Positions 22,147 to 31,434 of a DNA stretch of 64,000 nt are shown one piece after another; position 1 is the first letter of the stretch; the number at the start of each line of letters is the position of its first letter. A model generated the notes under the pieces. That model had not been told where the DNA came from. It did not search any database and was given only the letters and a program-made list of their open reading frames with translations. The DNA is from Fomes fomentarius (lineage: Eukaryota > Basidiomycota > Agaricomycetes > Polyporales > Polyporaceae), in assembly GCA_022606135.1 (NCBI GenBank), contig JABYQN010000011.1, forward strand, positions 434,001-498,000, written 5' to 3'. Both the position numbers and the translations under genes were made by a program.

Positions 22147-24069
22147 ATGGAGTTCGTAAACAGTACATAGTGTCGTTACTGTGGCCTACGCGTGCTCACC
22201 ATGATACGTATCACAAGATGCAGTACTCGAAGCCTCCTGGCAGAATGGCCTGGGACAATCTGGACTGCAACAGCGGATATGCGTTATCGGAGGGGGACCG
22301 TCCGGTCTTGCTGCTCTAAAGATCATCAAGGACTCGGAACGCTTCAAGCAGGGCCTCTGGACAGCTACTGCGTTTGAAACGCGCGGAAACATTGGCGGGA
22401 TATGGTAAGCTTCGGGACGCTTTCCTCATTGACCGAGACCCAGCGACGACGCCCTCAGGCCCTTGGTCTGAATGCCTCGCCGTACTTTGATAATACGACG
22501 TCTCAGGATTCGGAGAACCGGAAGGCGTTATAGCACCGTCCGAGTCCTTATCGCGTCGAATGAATCAATACCGTGACATCGAGATGTGACTTTCCGCACT
22601 CCTGGTCATTAAATAAGAACACAAGGCTGCTTCTGCCATGTAACATTCGGATCGATGGCTCACAGTTACCCAGGCTTCCAGCACCGGCTACCGGCAATCT
22701 GCCGGACACACCGCTGTACGATTCGCTTACAACAAACCTACCGCACCCGGTGATGGCGTACACCTCCTTCCCGTTCCCAGGAAGCACGCCGCTCTTCCCG
22801 CCGGCATCAACTGTCCTCAAGTATCTCGAGGACTACGCCACGCATTTCGGTCTGACACCTCACATTCGACTGCGCACAACCGTTGTATCTGTCAAGCATG
22901 ACCACGCTACGCAGAAATGGACTGTCGTAGTGCGTAATGCTGATCCAGGCCTGGAGGAGACGCACACATTCGAGTGCATCATCGTTGCCAATGGGCACTA
23001 CCGTATCCCGCGCTTTCCTTATACACCTGGGCTCGCACAGTGGCTCGAAGCAGAGAAAGCCACTCATTCCGTTTACTACCGCAACCCTTCCGACTTCGGT
23101 GATGCTCGCACCGTTCTGGTAGTCGGCGCCGGGCCAAGTGGACAAGACCTTGTAACGGACCTCCTTGCATCCGGCCGCTCAGTAATCCACTCCGTCACTG
23201 GCGCGGTGAATGAAGACCTGCATGAAGGCCGCCTAAAAGTGCGCAGCCGTGTCGCACGGTACGGCGATCTGACCACCGAAGGCCGCGTTATCTTCGACGA
23301 CGGGAGCGAAGAACCAGGTATCGACCGCGCTGTCCTTGCGACGGGATACAAGTTCCACTTCCCTTTCTTCCCCGCGTCCGTTTTCCGTAATTCTCTCCCC
23401 CCGCCTGCCCCGCCTCTCCCTGGGTCGCTGTATAACTCGACGTACCACGTCTTCCCTCTAACACGACATGTCTTCCCGCTCGTCGGTGTGGAGGAGTTCC
23501 CATCATCGACCGTCGCGTTTCTCGGCCTTCCAATCCGGGTTGCACCTCTTCCACTCCTCGAAGCGCAAATGCGTGCTGTTCTGCACGTCTTCGAACATCT
23601 GGACGCTCTCGACCCAACGCAAGAAGCAATTGACGTCATCGCACGCTACGAAACGCTCCGTGCACGTGCTTCTCAACGCTTCTCAGTCTCCGCGGAATCG
23701 AACACATCCCCCTCTAAAGATGCAGAGCTCGACGAGCTCAAGGACATCCCTACAGACGACCCGCTCGAGCTCGCGATCGCGAGTGCGTGGCACCGGTTCG
23801 ACGGACACGAGCAGTTCGAATACCGCGACGCGATGCATGCTTTTGCCGGCTTCCCTGATCGCGTTCCGGCGTGGGAGATCGAGATGTACGACGCGAAGGG
23901 CATTTTGCGCGAGGAATGGCGGGATTTGGAGCGCCTTGGGGTCGCGGATGAGTGGGTGCGTGGGATCGGGAAGGGTGAGGGTGAGAAGGGCATCCAGGAG
24001 TGGATCGAGCTGATGCGTAAGTTGTTGAAGAGAGCGGAGGAGAGGCATCCAGAGAGGAGTCGGTTGTGA
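22147..24069 (+). CDS. Flavin-containing monooxygenase-like protein
   Basis: Three exons: 22147-22155 (9 nt, Met-Glu-Phe), 22274-22404 and 22674-24069, giving 511 aa. The first dinucleotide-binding motif VIGGGPSGLAAL follows directly after the tiny first exon, and NIGGIW ends exon 2. The FMO-type segment TPLYDSLTTNLPHPVM and the second Rossmann motif VVGAGPSGQDL are in exon 3, with HSVYYR before it and the ATGY-type LATGYKFHFPF after it. FMOs use FAD and NADPH to oxygenate nitrogen, sulfur or carbon centres; the substrate is unknown. The 269-bp second intron is long for this genome, but the joint restores Trp-Leu-Pro exactly as the family expects. The close co-oriented P450 upstream suggests, without proving, a shared role in secondary or xenobiotic metabolism. 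Confidence 0.88.
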
Positions 24070-24319
24070 GTGGATGTCTGAACAGGACGAGATGTTGCTG
24101 CATAGACCCAAATCGACGGGGAGGTTATCTGCTCCCTTGTGTCATCTCTGAGATCGTAGTTATGGATGAGTTGCCAATTCAGACTAGAGTTGCCTTGCAC
24201 TGTACATCAGCAGAGACGAGCACGAGCTGCCAGGCGATGAAGTTCAGCCCGAGGGAAGCATCAAGAACTAGAAGTACAAAGAGACCATACTGATTCCGAG
24301 TTCTCTGCGTCTCCCCAGC

Positions 24320-24838
24320 CTACTTAGGGCGTGGGCGAGTACTACTGCCGCCCTTGGGTCCAGATACAGTTTGAGTCACCCTACCGCGCGATATCCAACC
24401 ATCATCGTCTCCATCGCCGTCCTTATCGCCGTGAATTCCTGGCCTCTGAACATGGACTCTGTGGATGTGAGATGTGTGTGAGCCGTTAGCGATCGTGCGA
24501 CACGTTTGTGCATTGTACATACTCGGCAGGTGCAGGCTCAGGTGCAGACGGCTGCGATGGTTCATCCTCATCGCCTTTCGACTCGGATGCGGATATCGGG
24601 GCAGCATCTGCACTCGAGCTTGAGGAAGGGAGCGCGGAAGCTTCATCGCCTTGCGTGGAGGCCTGCGCATGCTCGCTGTGTGACCACGGATGCCACGATG
24701 CGGCGTGTTTGTATCAGCGATGTGTGTGTGGTGGATGTGCAGTCGGCCCGGGGGTTGTATAGAACGACCCGAGGCTCACCTCACTGGAGCTTCTGCCAAC
24801 GCTTCGTCTGACTTGGTGGAATTTGGGGGCGTAGACAT
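24320..24838 (-). CDS. Small acidic low-complexity protein, unknown
   Basis: Proposed exons 24838-24785, 24662-24523 and 24458-24320 give 110 aa. It begins MSTPPNSTKSDEALAEAP, continues with a Ser/Ala/Glu-rich part (SADAAPISASESKGDEDEP) and ends in an Asp/Gly-rich then basic tail (GGSSTRPRPK). All donors are GT with reading phase kept, and the first intron is about 122 bp. No domain is recognised and the sequence is likely disordered. It lies tail to tail with the FMO gene and head to head with the sirtuin at 25622. The continuous frame across three exons is the only support, so the confidence is moderate. Confidence 0.5.
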
Positions 24839-25621
24839 GACCGAAAGGACGAGATACGCGCGATCGAGATGGTGTTAACAAAGAGAGCTTGAGGAAGGTG
24901 GACCCGACTCTGAGCTTATATCTCCGTGCTCCTCGCCGAATCGGACACTGGATAGCGATGAAGCCGGGCGGCGCCCTCCGGATGCCTCGCTGACTATTCT
25001 CAGAGCGAGCGGCAACTACATTGAACCAAGAAGCTGATACAGAGTCGGAAACCGCATCTGTTGGCCCTTCTACGAAGTTTGATAGACTCCAGTCGACGAA
25101 ATCAATGCAAGGGGAGCCAAACTTCTGACCGCTTTGTATCCGAGACGCCCACGTGGTCATACCTTCCTTTGATTTTATCATGCAGAACTGGTGGTGCGCT
25201 GATAGAGCGCTAGGCTTGCGGTGAGATATCTTCACTAGCCACTGTACGTCAGACGTCATTCGAACAAGCAAAGGCTGGTGCAGGAAAAGGGCCAGGATAC
25301 ACGTAACTACCAGATTCAGATGCAACGAAGAGCTGCAGAATCGCATCAGAAGGCGTCAGGAGAAGCAGATCATGATGGACGACGACAAAGACATTGTGTC
25401 TTGAGCTGAAAACTAAGCCTAACGTTGAAAATACAAAGTGAAGGTCAGTACGTCATCATTCATGTGCCAGCAAGTCCGAGTCCACTGAACTTCTGACGTC
25501 ACAGAATATCCGAGGTTTAGGGCAGGTTCAAGTGACCAAGTTGGAAATTGTGGCGTCACCTTAGGCGCCGTGATACTTGTTCCAGGATAACATACGAGTA
25601 TATGACAATTAGTCCGCAAGC
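24839..25621. other. Divergent promoter region before the sirtuin
   Basis: Non-coding as far as I can see. A 210-codon minus-strand frame (25346-24714) overlaps the small acidic gene and has no family features. TGACGTCA-like cores occur near 25450 and 25495 and could bind bZIP factors; this is conjecture. Confidence 0.45.
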
Positions 25622-26851
25622 ATGGAAGAAGAGATATATGCATTCCGCGATGTCTTAGCCCAAGCCAAACGCATCGTCGTCATTGCGGGTGCGGGTCTGT
25701 CTGCCGCATCAGGTGAGTCCCTTCACCCGCATACAACTACTGTGGCGAGATACACTGACGGCCTATACATCCTTCTGTTCCTAGGTCTGGAAACCTATCG
25801 AGGGAACGGGGGACTGTGGGAGAAACATGCCATGTTAAAGCTGGTTACCCCAGCAGGTTTTATTGACAATCCATCCCGGATCTGGCAGTTCCACCACGCT
25901 AGGAGAGAGAGGTGAGCTACACCGCAACTCGGTGTGACATGTTGACGCAAAAGGCTATATCACATTGATGTCTATCTCGCAGAATGTTCAAAGCTGTGCC
26001 AAATCCCGCACATATCGCCCTAGCCCGTCTCGCGCTCCCCGACTTCCGCCACAAGCTCGCGCCCAACGCCGCCGCATTCACACTGATCACACAGAACATC
26101 GATGGGCTCGACAGACGCGCAGTCAACCAGATCTACGCAGACGCAGGCCTGCCGAGCCCATTCACCGAGGCCGTCGATCCAGAACCCGTCCTCATCGAAA
26201 TGCACGGACATATCGCCGGCATCCGCTGCATGAATTACGAGTGCAGGCACCGCGGGATGAACTTCGACTCCCCGATCTGCCCCTCTTTGGCAGGCAAAGA
26301 ACTGTGGCTAGACGGCACAGAAGAGAAAGGCGCTATGCAAGGTGATCCAGCTAGTTCGGAGAGTGTTCCGAGGCGCCCGAAGCGCACCGCAGCAGAGGCC
26401 AGGGCTTGGGCAGAGGCCCGGCTCTCTGGCGCTGCAGAGCAGAATAGCGAGAACGATGGCATCCCTGTATCTGAACTCCCGCGCTGCCCAAAGTGCGGCG
26501 GACTGCTCCGCCCGGACGTAGTATGGTTCACGGAGGTGCCCCCACGCGCCGAGGAAGTCGTGCAAATCGTCGAGAAAGCCGACCTGTGCTTGGTCGTCGG
26601 CACATCTGCTGTTGTGCGTCCTCCCTGTTTGTGGGTCGGCGTTGGGAATCCCGCTGACATTATTGCCCGTTGATTGCGTACAGGTGCATCCTGCTGCGAC
26701 CTTCGCGACGAAGGTCAAAGAGCATGGTGGAAAGGTTGCTATTTTCAACATCGAAGAAGGCAAGCGTGACTCTGTCGCGGACTTCGTATTCTTGGGACCG
26801 TGCGAGGAGATCCTCCCGCGGGTTCTGGCGCCGCCAGATGGAGATGCCTGA
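25622..26851 (+). CDS. SIRT5-like NAD-dependent protein deacylase
   Basis: Four exons (25622-25712, 25785-25911, 25983-26613, 26684-26851) give 338 aa. Sirtuins remove acyl groups from lysine using NAD. Seen here are the NAD motif [25 protein letters not shown], the catalytic His in MHGHIAG, zinc cysteines as C-x4-C (CMNYEC) and C-x2-C (CPKCGG), then RPDVVWFTE and VVGTSAVV. The class III (SIRT5/CobB) signature is [13 protein letters not shown]. In human SIRT5 that helix carries the Tyr/Arg pair that binds succinyl or malonyl groups; here the Tyr position is His while the Arg remains. About 60 residues between the two cysteine pairs form a charged insert. No clear mitochondrial leader is present. 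The gene is intact, unlike the sirtuin first exon at 4603. Confidence 0.92.
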
Positions 26852-27140
26852 TGCACCATTGTCGAGACTAGTCGATCAAACAAGTCGGAATGAATGTAAG
26901 GAACGGAACTTGTCTCAAGATACTCTTAATACAAAGGGCAGATAGTTCGAAGCAAGCGGGTGACTGCTACTGTGCTGATGTCATTTGCTGCCCGCCTCCC
27001 GAGTCCCGCCGGACCACCAAAATGAGTATGTACCTGCAGTGAATTTGTTCAGCGTAGTTGGAATATGGACAGAGGAAGTACTCATCTGATATGACGGGGG
27101 AGGATGCCGAAACATCCTCCCCCCACCCCCGGCACCCCAC

Positions 27141-27228
27141 AGCCTCCCGCACGCCGCACCCCAAACCCCACACCAGCCTCCCGCACGCCGCACCCCAAAT
27201 CCCGCACCAGCCTCCCGCACACCGCACC
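27141..27228. repeat. Minisatellite, 34-bp unit, about 2.6 copies
   Basis: Units start at 27141, 27175 and 27209 with AGCCTCCCGCACGCCGCACC and differ at few positions; the third copy is partial. Strongly C-rich on the plus strand. Confidence 0.85.
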
Positions 27229-27297
27229 GGAAAAGAACCGACCGAGACCAGCTAACTAAAAGAGACGAGACTGAGTCCGAGAACAAGTCCGAGACCA

Positions 27298-27325
27298 ATG
27301 TCCAATGTCCAATGTCCAATGTCCA
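27298..27325. repeat. Short tandem repeat ATGTCCA x4
   Basis: Four perfect 7-bp units, followed to about 27410 by degenerate GTCCAA/GTCCGA repeats. It probably arose by slippage. Confidence 0.85.
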
Positions 27326-27496
27326 AGGCGAATCCAGATCCAAGGCGAGTCGAGATGTCCGAGTCAGAGTCCAAGTCCAAGTGTCCGAGTAAACGAATTC
27401 AAATGTCCAAACGACGAGCAGGAGAAAGGAAAGGAAGTGCACAAATACTCACCGGCGACACGAACGACAAGCCTTGGGCAGAAGAATCAGCCACGC

Positions 27497-28074
27497 TCAA
27501 CTACTTACGACTCGCCGCCCGCCCGCACCAGCTGGAACCTGCCAACTAGAAAGAACCAAAAATGCGAAACCAAAAAAACAGAATAAAATCACCGAAGCAA
27601 AGAGCGCACACCAAGATCCGCGGGCCCAGCCACCAAAGGGCGGCGCCCACGCGGCTGCAGACGCCGCAGAGCCCGACCGCGGCCACGGCCGCGATCCTCG
27701 TCCTTCATTCTTACCTCAGGAAACTCGACAGGCACAAGGATGTACTCGTCCGGGGCGTCACCAGGGATCTTCGTCCATGCCGGGTGCAGGCGGGTGCCGC
27801 GGAACCACTTGCGCTCTTCGATCTTGAGTCGGCGGCGAAGGATGCCTCCGGGGGGTTGGAGGAATGTGTCGGCAGGAAGCAGAGATGCGTTCGAAGGAAA
27901 CTCAGGCGGGCCAGCAAGGAGGTCGGAGAGGCAGGCGAAGGCAGGCGATGCCGGCAAGAGTGGCGAGCCGAAAGCCAGGGCGGGAGTGAAAGGACTGGTA
28001 GGAGCTGGCATGGCAGGAGAGAGAGGCATGTCGCCAGCGACGTGGAGGACGATGTTGCAGACAGCGGTAGACAT
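27497..28074 (-). CDS. Hypothetical protein, two possible exons
   Basis: A 120-codon exon (28074-27715) starts MSTAVCNIVLHVAGDMPL, is Ala/Pro/Ser-rich, then becomes well-mixed (LKIEERKWFRGTRLHPAWTKIPGDAPDEYILVPVEFPE, given here in parts: KIEERKWFRG, TKIPGDAPDEYILVPVE). A good donor (GAG/GTAAGA) follows. An acceptor at 27539 with 14 further codons to a stop keeps frame but leaves a 176-bp intron. Without the splice the frame runs on to 27589 through Arg-rich sequence. I recognise no family. The mixed composition near the exon end is the main reason to think it is real. Confidence 0.4.
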
Positions 28075-28309
28075 TTCGAGCGTACAGATGATGTTGGTCA
28101 GTGCAGATGGTCGGGGTTACAGGTCAAGGGGGCTGACAGGGGGTTGGATCCTTATGTATGGGCGGGATGTCACGGAGTTTGCGTTCGAACTAGCCTGGTC
28201 CTGAATTTCCAGACGTCGGACAGACCCAGGAATCGACGTCTCGACTGAGGCGCATATATCGACCAAAGGAAACACGGCAGCAGTCTCTATCCGGCGATTC
28301 CCCTCCTGG

Positions 28310-30240
28310 TCATCTCCACGTTCGATCAAGTACACGCTCCCTACTTCCTACCGTACATACGACATGTGTATTTAGCCCTCAATGGACTGGCACGTCTCAT
28401 TTGTGTTCGCGGATCGAGGAGCCAGCCTCACATCTTGGTCTCACAAACGTCATGCGACATTGGCCATTCTTCGTAGCGCCCGACCAATTCGCTGTCTGAG
28501 TGAATTCTTGACCTGAGTAAGTGGTGGCCGAAGGTGCAAGGTGTGTAAGTTCTTACGGAAACTAGATAGAGGTTGGAATATCCAGGCAATGATCTACATT
28601 GAGTCCCATGAGAAGACAACTGTATACACTCCACTCACGGCTTTCACCTATTCATCGGAATCATCATGCTGCTCTCCCATTAAGTCAGTATCGACAGATA
28701 CAGGTTGGCCAGGCACTGTAGAGCACGTACCATAATGTGCAGCTTCAACAGCCCCTCCTCCATGAGCGTAGGAAGCACGCTCTCCACCGCAGACCGGAAC
28801 GCTTCCATATCCTCCCACTCGGGAATGAACATGTTCACGGCCTGCAACTGCGTGAATCGACGCGTCGTCAAAACCCGCTCGACCGCCCATAAATCCGCAG
28901 CGAGGTCGGACGGCTGTGCTTCTCCTACACGGACGAGCTGCATGCTCACGGTCGACAGCACAGGGGAGGCGCGCGAGAGGAGTGCAGCGAGGGCGGTGCA
29001 TGCGAAGTGTCCTGTGGAAGCAGCGTGGTATGTACCAAACGGTATGACGAAATCGAGAGAGAGGAGGCGAGGGCATGCGCTCAGGTCCACCACGTTCCAT
29101 CCGTCGTTGCCCTGTGCGTGCGTTTCTAGTGGGACTTCAGTCTTTGTGCCCTAGGAAGCGGTACGAGAATTACGCACCATCTGCCAGCGCCATTGGGAAC
29201 GCATCCATCCTGAGATGCTCTAGATGGCTGCAGCAATCGCGGAGGAGGGCTCCGATCCCTTTGACGTGTTCCCAATTCCAGCAACCGACGCTGAGCTTCC
29301 GAAGACACTTTACAGACAGCGTTTGTCGGAAAGCCTCGAGGGTCAAGGAGTATCCAGCAGGGTCCCGCAGCGGCTGAAGTCTAAGGCTCTGACAAGTCAG
29401 GGTTCGGGGCGTTGGTACGTGCAAAGGTTCCAATCGGGGCGGAAAGCGCGCTTCCAAAACTTCTAGGCGGTCCGCGTCGAACATGGCGAGGATGGTGGCG
29501 AACGACGACACTTGCTGCCGACTTCCAGCCCAGCACCTTTCTAGGGTGAGCCGTCGGAGCTTAAAGCGTCCATAGAGACTTTGCGTAATGAATGGCGGCT
29601 GATCCTCTGGGTGGATGAATCTGCAGAGGAGGACCTCAAGTGAGGTGAGACAGGAGACTACGCGGACGATCGCGTTGTCGTGGGACGCTATCAAACTGGG
29701 GATGGGCGCATACGGCGAGGGTGCGGAACCACTCGGAGGCGGACCACTAATGGATAAGGATCTGACATGTTTTGCGATACTTGGGGATGCTGCCACGAAG
29801 TCCGCAAATGTGTCAACCCGGGTGCCGCGAACGTGAATAGACGAGAACAAGTGGGTGAGACAGAGTGTCCTCCATGCTCTGGACGTGCTAGCACAAGCCG
29901 AGAGAGTCTGTGGACGGGTGCGCAAGTGCGATATGATGTGATCGATGATTTCCACAGGGAGGTTTTCAAAGGAGAGAACCGTCGTCGGGGCATTTGGAGT
30001 GGCACTGTTATGACACATCGCGCGGGCTATAGCTACAAAGTTACTTGAAGATGAATCACTCATAATCTAGGCATGAGGTAGGATAGTGGAGACCTACAGA
30101 TCTTGCTCGACAGACTTACTCAAGCTCGAAAACGGTTCAGCACGAGGATGAAGACACAGACTTCGTCGAGCACGCCCTATTATGTAACTAGGCCCAAACC
30201 TCCCTTATATGGCAAATTAACGCTGGAAGACTGCGCAGCT
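28310..30240. repeat. Segmental duplication, copy B (F-box block)
   Basis: Counterpart of 2320-4330, in the same orientation about 26 kb away. It contains the intact F-box gene. Limits were judged from where visible similarity fades. Confidence 0.85.
28648..30063 (-). CDS. F-box protein with leucine-rich C-terminal part, copy B
   Basis: Exons 30063-29178, 29125-28731 and 28668-28648 give 433 aa. The F-box (FENLPVEIIDHIISHL ... ASRAWRTLCLTHLF) is at residues ~30-75, and a leucine-rich, LRR-like region fills the rest. F-box proteins join substrates to Skp1-cullin ubiquitin ligases; the substrate is unknown, and large F-box families of this form are typical of Agaricomycetes. The second intron acceptor is CTAG before AAACG, which gives GNDGWNVVDLSAC in frame. 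The last exon is only 21 nt (HDDSDE) and its splice sites are preserved in copy A, which supports it. Copy A at 2645-4034 is broken by a frameshift, so this is the functional copy. Confidence 0.87.
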
Positions 30241-30362
30241 ACTGGTCACTGCACAAGGAGTTCTGGGACCGAGAGCATTGATGGGTATCCGGGTTGTAAG
30301 CCCCAGGTATCTCCTGCAGTCCTGCTCCTGCTCTGAGTGCTTGTGCCATGTAATACCGGCAT
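30064..30362. other. F-box upstream flank and tRNA upstream flank
   Basis: The left half is still part of duplication copy B. The right half precedes the tRNA gene. No gene is seen. Confidence 0.5.
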
Positions 30363-30444
30363 AGCAACTTGACGCAGTGGAAGCGTGCAGGGCTCATACT
30401 TATTTGTTACCCTGAAGTCCCTGGATCGAAACCAGGAGTTGCTA
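30363..30444 (+). tRNA. Initiator tRNA-Met (CAT) with 10-nt intron, copy 1
   Basis: The spliced form is 72 nt. The acceptor stem AGCAACT/AGTTGCT is closed by discriminator A. Initiator hallmarks are three G-C pairs in the anticodon stem (GGG...CCC), loop CTCATAA, and the T-loop ATCGAAA in place of TTCRANY. The intron CTTATTTGTT (30399-30408) sits after position 37, the canonical place for nuclear tRNA introns. The segment after the gene (AAATTTCTGTGCTTT) has no run of four T, so the Pol III terminator is weak or further away. Confidence 0.93.
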
Positions 30445-31434
30445 AATTTCTGTGCTTTCCTGCCAGGATGCTTATTAGATAGAACACTCCCCGCGAACAT
30501 GACTTTTGAGACACTTATCCCTTCGTCAGCGGATAGGGATATTGATGCGATCGACTGGTGGAGTTGCTTCCGCATTGGTGACAGGAGGGCATTTCAAGTA
30601 CTCGCTTCCGGAGAATGGAGCAACTGTAATAGCCCCGTGGTTCCGGAAAGACGACCTTATCGTTGAACCGCCCGCGCGCGCTTCGTCCATACATTTAAAC
30701 AGGAGCCACACCGTTCTTCGCTTGCAATTGCGCAGCAACATTCAATATTTGTGGCGTAGAGTTCCCAGTAGGTCGTACGAGGAGGCGGAGCTACTGTCAC
30801 CTCTGTGTGACATTCTAGTCAGTCGGTGTGCATTGAAGCGTTGAGATATTGAACACGGTGATGATGATGGGCAGGTGGATGAATGGAAGTGATTGGCCTT
30901 GACGATGACGTGAGGGGAAGATGCCAAGTGATCGGGAGCTGGGCGGCGGAGGAGGGAAATGACCGGACCCGGGGAACAGCGGCTGATATGTGGTGACGTA
31001 TGTGGAGCGAGTGGAGCTGGAGGCAGAGCGAGGACCAGAGTCTGCCTGATGATGTTCTAATAGTAACAGGGGTCTTGTTCGACGACTTGTGCGGGATTGT
31101 GGTTGAGCTGCCATGAACAACAACCACACTCAGGCTGCTGCAGATCACCGCAGACGAAAGATAGCCGAGCATAGAGGCTATCCATCACGTACTGGCGAAA
31201 ATTGAATTGAATTATGAGCAAGCGAGAGACTATAAGATAGCGAGGGTGGAGGCAAGTACGCGTGCAGGCACACTTTGCGTCTGTGACGATCGATCGTGCA
31301 TTGCGGCTGGCACTCGTAGCTCCGACGTCACTTCTTTCCATTCATATCCCTTCCGCCCGCCTTTGCCCACCCCCGCCATTCTTTAAGTTCATACCCCCTC
31401 CTGCCTATCCCCCCATCTCATCTTACGAACCATC
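30445..31434. other. Region between tRNA and CSC1 gene
   Basis: No supported gene. A 104- and a 117-codon minus-strand frame near 30815-31172 are Ser/Pro/His-rich low-complexity. The last 150 bp are C/T-rich (31330-31430) and probably form the CSC1 promoter and leader. Confidence 0.5.

Larger units (their letters stand above)
26852..27496. other. Intergenic region with minisatellite DNA
   Basis: No gene is seen. It holds C-rich direct repeats at 27141-27228 and short GTCCAA-type repeats at about 27298-27410, described separately. Confidence 0.6.

Noticed and set aside
27562..28248. 228-codon plus-strand frame
   Set aside because: Arg/Gly-rich shadow of the minus-strand hypothetical gene; no family or splice support.
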